DNA of 64,000 nucleotides from Geobacillus thermodenitrificans subsp. thermodenitrificans DSM 465 (GTDB taxonomy: Bacteria > Bacillota > Bacilli > Bacillales > Anoxybacillaceae): assembly GCF_000496575.1 (NCBI RefSeq), contig NZ_AYKT01000002.1, positions 248,001 through 312,000 on the forward strand, read 5' to 3'. Shown in pieces: positions 35,281 through 46,087 of the stretch (positions are counted from its first letter, which is position 1; the number at the start of each line of letters is the position of its first letter). The notes beneath the pieces were generated by a model. It worked only from the letters and a program-made list of their open reading frames with translations. It did no database searches and was not told where the DNA came from. The position numbers were made by a program, and so were the translations under genes.

Positions 35281-36897
35281 GTGAAAATCCATATTGTTCA
35301 AAAGGGCGATACCCTTTGGAAAATTGCCCAAAAATATGGGGTTGATTTTGAACAATTGAAAAAGATAAATGGGCATTTGAGCGATCCGAATATGATTATG
35401 CCTGGCATGAAAATTAAAGTGCCGACAGCAGGAGTGCCAATAAAAAAAGAAACAAAAACGTATGCACCGTCAAAAAAGCCGAAAGTGGGAGAACATCCGT
35501 ACGCGGAGACGAAACCGTTCGTTTCATTCAATATTGATGCGGAGATGGACACAGCTAGCGGCTCCGTCTCGGAAAATGAAATACCAGTGAACGAGGCGCC
35601 GAAAGCAGTGGAAAAAGAAAAACCGAAGGCGCCAGCGGCCAAAGCGCCGAAAGCGGAAGTGAAAGAAAAACCGAAAGCACCAGCGGTCGAAGCACCGAAA
35701 GCGGAGGCGAAAGAAAAACCGAAAGCGCCAGCGGTCGAAGCACCGAAAGCGGAGGTGAAAGAAAAACCGAAAGCGCCAGCGGTCGAAGCACCGAAAGCGG
35801 AGGCGAAAGAAAAACCGAAAGCACCAGCGGCCAAAGCGCCGAAAGCGGAAGTGAAAGAAAAACCGAAGGCGCCGGCGGTCGAAGCGCCAAAGGCAGAGGG
35901 GAAAGGAACAGCAAAGGCGCCGATAAGCGGGACATCGAAGGGAATGGAGAACAAGAAGGCGAATGTGTCAGTGAACGAAGCCCCGAATGTGCCGGTGAAC
36001 GAGACACCGAACGTACCAGTGAACGAAGCGCCGAACGTGCCGGTGAATGAAACACCGAACGTACCGGCGAACGAGGCGCCGAAAGCACCGACAGCCTATA
36101 CACCGCCGCTTACACATACGATTCCGCCGGTCGTTCCGACCCCTCACGTTTCGTTTGCCAAATCGTTGCCGAATCTGCCACCGATTCCACCGAAGCCGAG
36201 CAACATTTTGCCTGGCATGATGAAAGAGGAGATGGATGAAAGCCCAACTGAACTGAAAGGGGAACAAACAGAAATAGCAGACGAAAGCGAGGAAACCCCG
36301 CCACCGTTGCCGAACATTCCGCATGTTCCAATTGCACCGATGACGGCACCAGTTTTCGGTGTTGACCAAGGATGTGTGCCAGTGACGCCTATTTTGCCAG
36401 GAGCGGGGTTTTACATGTCTCCGCCGCCAGCCATGCCATCTTATTCTCCGCCGCCGGGTTCGTTAGGGGGCGGCCCGGAAAATAACCCGGCTCCATTTCC
36501 GGGCATTAGCGAAGGGAGCAATGATTCTTTAGAGTCTCCGCAGTTTTCTGAACCGGGGAAACACGGGGCTGCTGCTCCGCTTGCACCGCCAGCTGGTGCC
36601 GCTTTCGCTGCGTCCGGTCCTGCCGCACCGGGATATGCACCATCTGGAGTGTACGCGCCGCTAGCCGGATATCCGCCTTTTGGGTATGTGCCTGTGTATC
36701 CACCGACTCCGTACTACGGGGGATATGCCCCTCCGGGAGTGTACGCCCAGCCGGCTCCATACGGGTACGCGCCGCAACAAGCTGCGCAGGCGATCCCGTG
36801 GCCCGGTGCCGTTTACCCGGTAAGCCCACCCGCCGCCGGTTCGCGCCTGTTTGCCGGACCGCCGGATGAGGAGAGCGAGCATGGGGAAGAACAGTAA
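35281..36897 (+). CDS. safA: Spore coat assembly protein SafA
   Basis: A 538-residue spore morphogenetic protein that organises the inner coat at the cortex-coat interface. The N-terminal LysM domain (about 1-50, MKIHIVQKGDTLWKIAQKYG) directs it to cortex peptidoglycan. The middle carries two tandem repeat blocks rich in Pro, Lys, Glu and Ala (see repeats). The C-terminal part (about 400-520) is rich in Pro, Tyr and Gly, typical of cross-linked coat proteins. GTG start after AGGAGGGG. The repeat blocks make it much longer than the LysM core needs and probably vary between strains. Its end overlaps the next gene by 17 bases. Confidence 0.92.
   Translation: MKIHIVQKGDTLWKIAQKYGVDFEQLKKINGHLSDPNMIMPGMKIKVPTAGVPIKKETKTYAPSKKPKVGEHPYAETKPFVSFNIDAEMDTASGSVSENEIPVNEAPKAVEKEKPKAPAAKAPKAEVKEKPKAPAVEAPKAEAKEKPKAPAVEAPKAEVKEKPKAPAVEAPKAEAKEKPKAPAAKAPKAEVKEKPKAPAVEAPKAEGKGTAKAPISGTSKGMENKKANVSVNEAPNVPVNETPNVPVNEAPNVPVNETPNVPANEAPKAPTAYTPPLTHTIPPVVPTPHVSFAKSLPNLPPIPPKPSNILPGMMKEEMDESPTELKGEQTEIADESEETPPPLPNIPHVPIAPMTAPVFGVDQGCVPVTPILPGAGFYMSPPPAMPSYSPPPGSLGGGPENNPAPFPGISEGSNDSLESPQFSEPGKHGAAAPLAPPAGAAFAASGPAAPGYAPSGVYAPLAGYPPFGYVPVYPPTPYYGGYAPPGVYAQPAPYGYAPQQAAQAIPWPGAVYPVSPPAAGSRLFAGPPDEESEHGEEQ
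35614..35901 (+). repeat. Six 48-bp in-frame repeats in safA
   Basis: Each unit encodes a variant of KEKPKAPAVEAPKAEA. Units 1 and 5 share the variant centre AAKA and the others VEA, with alternation of the last residue, a pattern left by block duplication. The complementary strand is also open through it, an artefact of the repeat's base composition. Confidence 0.93.
35971..36090 (+). repeat. Five 24-bp in-frame repeats in safA
   Basis: Each unit encodes VNEAPNVP or VNETPNVP, with the last copy ANEAPKAP. A and T alternate at the fourth residue, so the array likely grew as 48-bp doublets. Confidence 0.9.
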
Positions 36898-37825
36898 CCT
36901 GACAGAAAGAGACGCCGTTGGCCGTCTCTTTTTTCTTCTTAGCCGCCAGTACCGGATTGTTATTCGGCAGGCTGTGGCGCTGAAACCAAATGTCATTGCC
37001 ATCGCCACTTCGCACGGATCATTTGTCGCGAAAGCGTACCATTCGTTAGTGGCGGCTGAACGGCAAGCTTGGCTTCTTGCCGCTCTCCGCCGCTCCGGCT
37101 TTTTCGCCGCTCCAGCCGTTGTCCCGATCGGCCATGGAGGTGTCATCACTGCCGGAGGGCGACATTGGCTGCTGACAGAATATGTAGCTAGTGCGCGCCC
37201 ATTTGTATTTGTCAACGAGTGCGACATCAAAGATGGGCTTCAAGCGTTACATAGCTACCATGTGGCAACGGCAAGGATCGTATGTGACAAACGGGCAGCC
37301 ATGCGGCTGCCGTCTGTGCAGCTGTATGAAAAATGGCGGCGCTGTTACGATGAGTTTTGTCGACATTTGCCGTTCATTGAGACAGCGATGGAAAAAGAGG
37401 ATATTTTATTTACGCTTCGCTGGGCGCATTACTGCTTGGCAACGTGCGGCGATTACGCCCAAGAGTTAGCGGCGGAGCCTGTCGTCATCATTCATGGGGA
37501 TGTAGCGCCCCATAATTTTTTGCGCACTGCCGGTGGAGATGTATATATGATCGACTACGATGCGGCCGCCCTCGCCTCGCCCGGTCTTGATTATTGGCAA
37601 TACGCAAACCGTATTTTGCCGCATATCGGCTGGTCGTATTCGGCGCTCGCCCGTTTTGTTCCGCTTGGTCGTTGGCTGGAAAAAAGTTGGTTTTTGCATG
37701 CGCTTTTGTTCCCTGCTGATGTATTTCGTGAGTGGCGACAGGCGGCCGCGCGACGCCGCCCGCTCGTATTGGATCGGAAGAAGCGGGAATGGTTTGTCCG
37801 TCGTCTTTTCGCTATGCTAAAATAA
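36881..37825 (+). CDS. Kinase-like phosphotransferase-fold protein, spore coat (CotS-like) candidate
   Basis: A 314-residue protein with the aminoglycoside phosphotransferase/choline kinase fold. The catalytic loop is IIHGDVAPHNFL (near 208-219) and the metal-binding aspartate is in MIDYDAA (near 230). Several Bacillus spore coat proteins (CotS, CotI, YutH types) share this fold. ATG 36881 lies eight bases after GAGGAG and overlaps the end of safA, so the two are coupled and a spore role is likely. No such gene sits between safA and coxA in B. subtilis. The substrate is unknown. Confidence 0.7.
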   Translation: MGKNSNLTERDAVGRLFFLLSRQYRIVIRQAVALKPNVIAIATSHGSFVAKAYHSLVAAERQAWLLAALRRSGFFAAPAVVPIGHGGVITAGGRHWLLTEYVASARPFVFVNECDIKDGLQALHSYHVATARIVCDKRAAMRLPSVQLYEKWRRCYDEFCRHLPFIETAMEKEDILFTLRWAHYCLATCGDYAQELAAEPVVIIHGDVAPHNFLRTAGGDVYMIDYDAAALASPGLDYWQYANRILPHIGWSYSALARFVPLGRWLEKSWFLHALLFPADVFREWRQAAARRRPLVLDRKKREWFVRRLFAMLK

Positions 37826-37860
37826 AGAGTAAAATCTTTGGAAAAAGGAGTCGAAGGCGG

Positions 37861-38601
37861 ATGCAAGAAAAAATTGACAAGCTTGTCCAATGGCTGCGGG
37901 AACAAGTGGCGTCGGCTGGCTTAAACGGGGCAGTAGTCGGCATTAGCGGTGGCATCGACTCTGCCGTTGTCGCCCATTTGATCAAGCGGGCGTTTCCAGA
38001 TAACTCGCTTGGCCTCATCATGCCGTGCAAAAGTCATGCAAAAGATATGGAAGATGCCCTCAAAGTGGTGGAAAGCTGCGGCATTCAATATCTTGTCATT
38101 GATTTGACCGAGGTGCATAAATCGTTGTTCGGCGCGGTGGAAGCCGAGTTGAAAGCCATCGGTGAGTGGAATGAAGAAAAGGCGCGGCTTGGCGATGCGA
38201 ACACGAGGGCGCGTCTGCGCATGACGACGTTGTACGCTGTCGCCAACAACTATGGCTACCTCGTTGTCGGTACGGACAATGCGGCGGAGTGGCACACCGG
38301 CTACTTTACGAAATATGGCGATGGCGGGGTTGATTTAGTGCCGCTCATTCATTTCACAAAAGGCGAAGTGCGTGAAATGGCTCGTCTGCTTGGTGTTCCG
38401 GAAGAAATTATCACGAAAGCGCCGAGCGCCGGATTATGGGAAGGACAGACGGATGAAAGCGAAATGGGCACGACGTATGATATGATTGATAAATATTTAA
38501 AAGGTGAAGACATTCCAGAGCAAGACCGGAAAATTATTGAACGGCTGCATGAACGTTCGCACCATAAACGGCAGCTGGCCATTGCGCCACCAAAGTTTTA
38601 A
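37861..38601 (+). CDS. nadE: NH3-dependent NAD+ synthetase
   Basis: A 246-residue enzyme for the last step of NAD synthesis (amidation of deamido-NAD). The ATP-pyrophosphatase P-loop is GISGGIDSAV (near 25); GTDNAAEWHTGYFTKYGDGG and APSAGLWEGQTDE are typical. No glutaminase domain, so ammonia is the nitrogen donor. ATG 37861 follows AAGGAG; the frame is open upstream but overlaps the previous gene out of frame. It lies 35 bases after the kinase-like gene, close to but separate from nadBCA. Confidence 0.95.
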   Translation: MQEKIDKLVQWLREQVASAGLNGAVVGISGGIDSAVVAHLIKRAFPDNSLGLIMPCKSHAKDMEDALKVVESCGIQYLVIDLTEVHKSLFGAVEAELKAIGEWNEEKARLGDANTRARLRMTTLYAVANNYGYLVVGTDNAAEWHTGYFTKYGDGGVDLVPLIHFTKGEVREMARLLGVPEEIITKAPSAGLWEGQTDESEMGTTYDMIDKYLKGEDIPEQDRKIIERLHERSHHKRQLAIAPPKF

Positions 38602-38633
38602 CCGTCGTCTTGTTGGTTTGAACTAACAGCGAT

Positions 38634-38712
38634 AACCCCCCTGCTTTTTCCGCAAGCTAAATGTAAGGCTGGCTTTGCGCCAGCCTTGGGCGAAGGAAAC
38701 CAAGGGGGGGTT
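38634..38712 (+). promoter_or_regulatory. Structured leader that could hide the ribosome site of the coxA-like gene
   Basis: AACCCCCC (38634-38641) can pair with GGGGGGTT (38705-38712), which includes the Shine-Dalgarno stretch of the next gene. Inside is a strong hairpin, AAGGCTGGC (38665-38673) with GCCAGCCTT (38679-38687). No T tract follows the hairpin, so it is not a standard terminator. Confidence 0.5.
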
Positions 38713-38717
38713 TTCCA

Positions 38718-39452
38718 TTGAGGTACGCGGTCAAATGGATCGGTGTATTGTCGGTAGCCGGCTTGCTCGCTTCATGCACCAATTATGGGACCAATGACGA
38801 AGGAGCCCAGCGCTATAACAATGCGGAGAGACCGATCGGCTATTACTCAACAGAACGGAACGATGATTTCCGCTACGGTCGTTACGGAACGAATGCGCTC
38901 AACTACGATAACAACTATATGTGGGCACGCCGCGGACCGGTGACTGACTTTTTGACGGACGGTGACCGCCTTGGTCGGTCGGCGGCGCCCCGGTTGGATG
39001 CGGACGTCCCAGCTCTTCCGCGCGGAGTCGATTTTGGCAACGGCGATTACAACTACCACGGGCATTTACATTCGCTGAATGTTGCTCCGCATCCATCGTA
39101 CTACCGTAGCTATGACGGTGCTTTGGTTGAAGAGCTTTCCCGCCGCGCTGCAGCGGTAAGTGGAGTAGATGATGCTCGTACGGTCGTTTACGGCGATCAA
39201 GCGCTCATCGCCATTGCGACTGATACCCGCCATCCAGGTCGGCTGGAAGAGCGTGTTGCCAAAGCAGTGGCTCCGTACGCCAACGGCAAACGGGTACGTG
39301 TCACGTCCAATCCGAGCATGTACAACCGCATCCGCACGATTGACAACACAATTCGTCGCGGTGCGCCGATCAGCATGGAAGAAATTCGCCGCGATTTGCG
39401 TACTATTTTTATCGACGGTACGATTCAAGAACGGCCGGAAAACAATCGGTAG
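38718..39452 (+). CDS. coxA: YhcN/YlaJ-family sporulation lipoprotein (CoxA-like)
   Basis: A 244-residue lipoprotein. The signal peptide ends in the lipobox LLASC (cysteine near residue 20). A Tyr/Asn/Arg-rich middle is followed by a YhcN/YlaJ-type domain (about 135-235, AAAVSGVDDARTVVYGDQALIAIA). In B. subtilis CoxA, a spore cortex protein, is encoded just after safA and before yrbC; this gene holds the matching place before the yebC homologue. TTG start seven bases after a run of G, within a possible structure. The assignment rests on family and order. Confidence 0.8.
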   Translation: MRYAVKWIGVLSVAGLLASCTNYGTNDEGAQRYNNAERPIGYYSTERNDDFRYGRYGTNALNYDNNYMWARRGPVTDFLTDGDRLGRSAAPRLDADVPALPRGVDFGNGDYNYHGHLHSLNVAPHPSYYRSYDGALVEELSRRAAAVSGVDDARTVVYGDQALIAIATDTRHPGRLEERVAKAVAPYANGKRVRVTSNPSMYNRIRTIDNTIRRGAPISMEEIRRDLRTIFIDGTIQERPENNR

Positions 39453-39460
39453 TTCGGCAA

Positions 39461-39485
39461 GGGGATGCCATCGGCATCCCCTTTA
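39461..39485 (+). terminator. Terminator after the coxA-like gene
   Basis: GGGGATGCC (39461-39469) pairs with GGCATCCCC (39473-39481) around three bases, followed by TTT. Confidence 0.85.
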
Positions 39486-39582
39486 CTCGTTTTCCGCTTT
39501 CAGCTAGGCGCAGCTGACATTTTCTGCGGTTTTTGCTATAGTAATATCGGAACATTCCGTTGTGATGAGAGGAGAAAGTTTG

Positions 39583-40326
39583 ATGGCTGGACATTCGAAG
39601 TGGAAAAATATCCAACGGCGGAAAAATGCTCAAGATGCTAAGCGCGGCAAACTATTTATGAAACTGGCGAAAGAAATTTATGTTGCCGCAAAAACCGGCG
39701 GTGGTGACCCGGCGGCCAACCCGAGCCTGCGTCTTGTCATTGAGAAGGCAAAGGCGGCTAATATGCCGGGTGAAAACATTGAACGGGCGATTAAAAAGGC
39801 AACGGGGAACCAAGAACATACCAATTATGAGGAAATCCGTTATGAAGGATACGGACCGGGCGGCGTCGCTGTCATGGTTGTCTGCTTGACCGATAATAAA
39901 AACCGGACCGCTGCCAACGTGCGTTCAGCATTTTCGAAAAACGGCGGCAACTTGGGGGAAACAGGTTGCGTCTCTTACTTGTTTGAGCGCAAAGGATTGC
40001 TCGTCATCGATCGTGAGCAGCACAACATGGAGGAAGATGAGTTGCTGCTTTTGGCGATTGAGGCAGGGGCGGAGGAGATGGAAACGACGGACGAATCGTT
40101 CGAAATTTATACAACGCCCGAGTCGTTTGAGACGGTAAAAGAACAGCTTGAACAGCAAGGATTAACGTTTGCGAGCGCGGAAATTACGATGATTCCGCAA
40201 ACATATACAACGTTATCAGGCGATGAATTGAAAAAGATGTTGAAGTTAATTGATACGCTTGAAGATGATGACGATGTGCAAGAAGTATACCATAACTTGG
40301 ATGAATCAGTGATTGAGGAACAATAA
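39583..40326 (+). CDS. yebC: YebC/PmpR-family protein (YrbC)
   Basis: A 247-residue protein of the YebC/PmpR (DUF28) family, described either as transcription regulators or, more recently, as translation factors relieving ribosome stalling. The start [22 protein letters not shown] is diagnostic. ATG 39583 follows GAGGAGAAAG; ATG 39562 overlaps that site region and is not used. Three-domain length is normal. Confidence 0.93.
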   Translation: MAGHSKWKNIQRRKNAQDAKRGKLFMKLAKEIYVAAKTGGGDPAANPSLRLVIEKAKAANMPGENIERAIKKATGNQEHTNYEEIRYEGYGPGGVAVMVVCLTDNKNRTAANVRSAFSKNGGNLGETGCVSYLFERKGLLVIDREQHNMEEDELLLLAIEAGAEEMETTDESFEIYTTPESFETVKEQLEQQGLTFASAEITMIPQTYTTLSGDELKKMLKLIDTLEDDDDVQEVYHNLDESVIEEQ

Positions 40327-40328
40327 CA

Positions 40329-40358
40329 ATCGTCGGCGGCACGCTGGCGATTTTTTTA
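40329..40358 (+). terminator. Terminator after yebC
   Basis: ATCGTCGGC (40329-40337) pairs, with two wobble pairs, with GCTGGCGAT (40343-40351), followed by seven T residues. The stretch from here to the bofC promoter shows nothing else. Confidence 0.75.
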
Positions 40359-40534
40359 TAGACCGAGGTGGCGAAACATCATAACGGGGGAAACAACAGA
40401 TAGAAATGTTGCTCCATCGAACAAACGTCAAAGTGTCAAATCGTTGGCGCGCATCTATCAATGACAGCATCGTCACCTGTTTGCTGACTTTGGCTCGGCA
40501 GCAGCTTGTTTTTACAAAAAAAGCTAACGAAACA

Positions 40535-40564
40535 GTAATAAAATGGCGACTGGCGGCGAAACTA
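40535..40564 (+). promoter_or_regulatory. Forespore-type (sigma-F/G) promoter candidate of bofC
   Basis: GGCGAAACTA (40555-40564) fits the sigma-F -10 pattern (GGnRAnAMTW); GTAATA about 15 bases upstream is a poorer -35. It lies 42 bases before the bofC start, and bofC is forespore-expressed in B. subtilis. Confidence 0.4.
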
Positions 40565-40606
40565 ATGATGTAAGAAAACTATCATTTTGGAAGAGAGGAA
40601 CGGACA

Positions 40607-41089
40607 ATGCGAATTCTTTCCATCATGTTGTTGGTTGCTGCAGTCGTGTTGCCGACTCATTCGGCGTTCGCCGCACCAACGCCGGTGAACATGACGATTG
40701 TATTGCAGCAGCAATACTTAGACGGAGAGATGAGCGAGGAGAAAAGAACGGAAACGGTTGTTTCGTTAACAGAAATATGGAAAAAGTACCGCGACTGGCA
40801 GCTGATTGATCTCGATGGACAGACGATCGTCTTTCGCAAAACGATTAACGACATTTCCCCGTTGTTAAAAACAAACGGCTATTTCGGGCTCACCGATGAT
40901 GGTACATTATCTATTTTTAACGGTAAACCGAATCAGTCGGGGAAAATTATCCAGTCGTTTTTTCAAATCGATGTACAAAAACTAGAAAGCCGCCAGCAGG
41001 CGAAATTAAAACAAGGCATCCGCGTCCTCTCGAAAGAACAATATGAACAAGTGATCGAAATGTATCGCCATTTTGCGGTCGTGCATTAA
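40607..41089 (+). CDS. bofC: Forespore intermembrane protein BofC
   Basis: A 160-residue secreted protein with a clear signal peptide (about 1-23, ending AFAAP). BofC acts in the space between forespore membranes and restrains SpoIVB, hence the timing of pro-sigma-K cleavage by the SpoIVFA/FB complex also encoded here. Two-domain length is typical. AGAGAGGAAC precedes the ATG. Order bofC-ruvA matches Bacillus. Confidence 0.92.
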   Translation: MRILSIMLLVAAVVLPTHSAFAAPTPVNMTIVLQQQYLDGEMSEEKRTETVVSLTEIWKKYRDWQLIDLDGQTIVFRKTINDISPLLKTNGYFGLTDDGTLSIFNGKPNQSGKIIQSFFQIDVQKLESRQQAKLKQGIRVLSKEQYEQVIEMYRHFAVVH

Positions 41090-41094
41090 AACGG

Positions 41095-41133
41095 AATCCC
41101 GTGGTGTGAAGCGCATCACGGGATTTGTTTTTT
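41095..41133 (+). terminator. Terminator of bofC
   Basis: AATCCCGTG (41095-41103) pairs with CACGGGATT (41117-41125), followed by TGTTTTTT. The T-rich end runs into TATAAT, a possible -10 for ruvA. Confidence 0.88.
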
Positions 41134-41189
41134 GCTATAATGAAATCGTATGATACAATGAAAGGACGAGAAAAGGAGAGGAGTATGCA

Positions 41190-41774
41190 TTGATCGAGTT
41201 TATCCGCGGATATGTCGATTACATCTGTCCCGAATATATTGTGATCGACCATAACGGCATCGGCTACGAAATTTTTACTCCCAACCCGTTTGCCTTTGAG
41301 GAGAGTCGTGAGGCAGCGGTAACGGTATATACATACGAATACGTGCGTGAAGATGTGCACGCTTTATACGGATTTCTAACGCGTGAAGAGCGAAACTTGT
41401 TCGCCAAGCTGCTTCAAGTGTCCGGCATTGGACCAAAAGGGGGGCTCGCTATTTTGGCAGCGGGGCGTCCGGATGAGCTGGCACGGGCGATTGAGGAAGA
41501 AAATGAAGCATTTTTATGTAAGTTCCCGGGTGTTGGAAAAAAAACGGCGCGGCAAATGATTTTAGACTTAAAAGGAAAGCTTGCGATGTTTTCAATGCCA
41601 ACGGCTCCACGACCGGCCGCTTCTCTGTCTGGGGAGCTTGCTGAGGCGATTGCTGCGCTCAAGGCGCTTGGCTATGCGGAACGAGAAATTGAAAAAATTA
41701 TTCCGGCGCTCCGCGAAGAAACGATGTCGACGGAACAGTACGTGAAGCGGGCGTTGGCCATGTTACTGAAATAA
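41190..41774 (+). CDS. ruvA: Holliday junction protein RuvA
   Basis: A 194-residue protein that binds four-way junctions and loads RuvB for branch migration. N-terminal OB fold ([12 protein letters not shown]), two helix-hairpin-helix motifs ([13 protein letters not shown] and [13 protein letters not shown]) and a small C-terminal RuvB-binding helix bundle. TTG start after GGAGAGGAG. Confidence 0.96.
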   Translation: MIEFIRGYVDYICPEYIVIDHNGIGYEIFTPNPFAFEESREAAVTVYTYEYVREDVHALYGFLTREERNLFAKLLQVSGIGPKGGLAILAAGRPDELARAIEEENEAFLCKFPGVGKKTARQMILDLKGKLAMFSMPTAPRPAASLSGELAEAIAALKALGYAEREIEKIIPALREETMSTEQYVKRALAMLLK

Positions 41775-41811
41775 ATGGCTGTTGGCAACGAGCCAAAAGG
41801 GAGGGACGACG

Positions 41812-42813
41812 GTGGACGAACGGCTTGTATCTGGATCAGCTTTAGGCGGCGAGGCGGCGTTCGAACCAACCTTGCGCCCGCAATATTTGCATGAATATAT
41901 CGGGCAAGATAAGGTAAAAGAAAACTTGCAAGTGTTTATTGAAGCGGCCAAGCTGCGTGAAGAAACACTTGACCACGTCTTGTTGTACGGCCCGCCGGGG
42001 CTCGGGAAAACGACGCTCGCCGCCATCATTGCGAACGAAATGGGCGTCAAGATGCGGGCGACATCCGGGCCCGCACTTGAGAGGCCCGGTGACTTAGCGG
42101 CGCTGTTGACATCGCTTGAGCCCGGGGATGTGTTGTTTATTGACGAAATTCATCGGTTGCCGCGGACGGTTGAGGAAGTTCTCTATCCCGCGATGGAAGA
42201 TTACTGTTTGGACATTACGGTCGGCAAAGGGCCTGAAGCGCGCTCGCTTCGTCTAGATTTGCCGCCGTTTACGCTTGTTGGAGCGACAACAAGGGCCGGA
42301 GCGCTGTCCGCACCGCTGCGCGACCGATTTGGTGTCATCAGCCGGCTTGAATATTATCAAGTGGACCAACTAGCGCAAATTATTGAGCGGGCGGCTGCTA
42401 TTTTGCATATTATCATCAACAATGAGGCGGCGCTTGAACTGGCACGCCGGGCGCGTGGCACGCCGCGTATTGCCAACCGTCTGCTCCGCCGTGTTCGCGA
42501 CTTTGCTCAAGTGCGTGGGGACGGGGAAATTACGCTGCCGCTCGCCGTCGAGGCACTTGAGCGGCTGCAAGTCGATCGACTCGGGCTTGATCACATTGAC
42601 CATAAGCTGCTTTTAGCGATCATTGAAAAGTTTGCCGGCGGTCCGGTTGGACTCGAAACGATGGCAGCCGTGATCGGAGAAGAAGCGCAAACGATCGAGG
42701 AAGTATATGAGCCGTATTTGCTGCAAATCGGCTTATTGCAGCGAACGCCGCGCGGGCGTGTCGCCACGCCGGCGGCGTATGCCCATTTAGGAATGGAGGT
42801 TCCGAAGCGGTGA
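41812..42813 (+). CDS. ruvB: Holliday junction helicase RuvB
   Basis: A 333-residue AAA+ motor. Walker [10 protein letters not shown], Walker [11 protein letters not shown], sensor GATTRAG and a C-terminal winged helix (about 255-330, [14 protein letters not shown]). GTG 41812 follows GGGAGGG and gives MDERLVS as in B. subtilis; TTG 41782 lies upstream of the ribosome site. The stop overlaps the next start as GTGA. Confidence 0.97.
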   Translation: MDERLVSGSALGGEAAFEPTLRPQYLHEYIGQDKVKENLQVFIEAAKLREETLDHVLLYGPPGLGKTTLAAIIANEMGVKMRATSGPALERPGDLAALLTSLEPGDVLFIDEIHRLPRTVEEVLYPAMEDYCLDITVGKGPEARSLRLDLPPFTLVGATTRAGALSAPLRDRFGVISRLEYYQVDQLAQIIERAAAILHIIINNEAALELARRARGTPRIANRLLRRVRDFAQVRGDGEITLPLAVEALERLQVDRLGLDHIDHKLLLAIIEKFAGGPVGLETMAAVIGEEAQTIEEVYEPYLLQIGLLQRTPRGRVATPAAYAHLGMEVPKR

Positions 42814-43016
42814 ACAGCTTGCCTAAGTTGATTATGATAATCGGCGTTGTGCTTATCATCGTTGGGTTTGTTATGCAGTTTGTCAAACTCGGCCGCTTGC
42901 CGGGGGATATCGTCATCCGCAAAGGAAACATGACCTTTTATTTTCCGATCGTCACATCGATATTGCTAAGCGTCGTATTATCATTGATTTTTTACGTGCT
43001 CGGGCGATTTCGCTAA
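42810..43016 (+). CDS. DUF2905 small membrane protein
   Basis: A 68-residue protein with two membrane segments (about 7-26 and 46-66) joined by the conserved loop [21 protein letters not shown], typical of the DUF2905 family (YrzS in B. subtilis). Function unknown. GTG start overlaps the ruvB stop, and queA follows after 15 bases, so it belongs to the same operon. Confidence 0.9.
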   Translation: MNSLPKLIMIIGVVLIIVGFVMQFVKLGRLPGDIVIRKGNMTFYFPIVTSILLSVVLSLIFYVLGRFR

Positions 43017-43031
43017 AGAAAGGAGAACTTT

Positions 43032-45220
<2,189 letters not shown>

Positions 45221-45243
45221 TCATTAGAAAGGAGGGGGATTGA

Positions 45244-45519
45244 ATGAACGCGACGATTGCGAATTTATTGCCGATCGTGCTGTTTTTCGTCATTTTCTAC
45301 TTTTTGCTTATTCGCCCACAGCAAAAGCGGCAGCGCGCCGTCCAACAAATGCAGGCGAATTTGAAAAAAGGCGATAAAATCGTCACGATTGGCGGTTTGC
45401 ATGGCATCATCGACTCGGTCGATGAAGATAAAATCATCATCCGCGCCGGTGACGGCACGCGGCTTACATACGACCGTTCTGCGGTGCGTGAAGTTGTCGG
45501 AAAGCAACGCATAACCTAA
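45244..45519 (+). CDS. yajC: Preprotein translocase subunit YajC
   Basis: A 91-residue protein with one N-terminal membrane segment (about 7-24) and the conserved block LIRPQQKRQRAV followed by GDKIVTIGGLHG. YajC associates with SecDF in the translocon; secDF is encoded 2.6 kb downstream. Strong AAAGGAGGGGG ribosome site. Confidence 0.95.
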   Translation: MNATIANLLPIVLFFVIFYFLLIRPQQKRQRAVQQMQANLKKGDKIVTIGGLHGIIDSVDEDKIIIRAGDGTRLTYDRSAVREVVGKQRIT

Positions 45520-45586
45520 ATGGAAAGCAACGGCTGACAGCGTTAGAAATGGAGCTGTCATCGAAAAGATGAATACTGACGACAAA

Positions 45587-45620
45587 AAAGCGGCTGTTTC
45601 GTTTGGAAACAGCCGCTTTC
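45587..45620. terminator. Bidirectional terminator between yajC and the YrzE-like gene
   Basis: AAAGCGGCTGTTTC (45587-45600) pairs perfectly with GAAACAGCCGCTTT (45606-45619), with A residues before and T residues within the stem end, suiting both convergent transcripts. Confidence 0.92.
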
Positions 45621-45636
45621 ACATTGAGACACTCGC

Positions 45637-46020
45637 TTATGTCCGCTCGCGGCGAGCCGGTGACAGGTTGACACCGACGATGCCGCCAAGGGCAGCAGAG
45701 ACAAAAAAGAGAAGATGATACAGCCATTGTTGGGCTGTAAATGGCTTTTCGATGCCAAGAAATTGAAACAAAAAGATGATCGCGGTAAATAAGAAGCCGG
45801 TCAGTCCGCCGGCAAGCCATCCCTTTTCTTGACTTTTTCCGCCAGCAACGATGCCGCCGATGAACATCGAAATGACCGAGACGGCAAAAATTATCCATGT
45901 AAGCGACGATTCCTGGATGTCCGTCCATTTAAGCAACAACGAAAAAATGAAGCTAACGAGCGCTGCCAAAACGAAAATGGTGGAGACCCCGTATACGAGT
46001 GCGCTGCCAAGTCGTGACAC
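45637..46020 (-). CDS. TIGR04086-family membrane protein (YrzE-like)
   Basis: A 127-residue protein with four membrane segments (about 10-30, 40-60, 68-88 and 98-118), GTG start. The pattern IGGIVAGGKSQEKGWLAGGLTG is typical of the TIGR04086/YrzE family. Function unknown. It lies between yajC and spoVB, transcribed leftward. Confidence 0.8.
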   Translation of the reverse strand: MSRLGSALVYGVSTIFVLAALVSFIFSLLLKWTDIQESSLTWIIFAVSVISMFIGGIVAGGKSQEKGWLAGGLTGFLFTAIIFLFQFLGIEKPFTAQQWLYHLLFFVSAALGGIVGVNLSPARRERT

Positions 46021-46087
46021 CGTGTTCCCTCCCTGATCACAACCGTTTTACCACCATATATATTCGTTGCCGGACATGTTTAGAAGT

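Noticed and set aside
35614-35901. CRISPR-like array
   Set aside because: The repeats are contiguous, in frame and without spacers; they are coding repeats of SafA.
35298-36103. Long open frames on the minus strand opposite safA
   Set aside because: They arise from the Pro/Lys/Ala/Glu repeat composition; the plus strand has the LysM domain, ribosome site and promoter.
38661-38687. Terminator of nadE
   Set aside because: The hairpin is strong but lacks a T tract and sits only 30 bases before the next gene; described as a structured leader instead.
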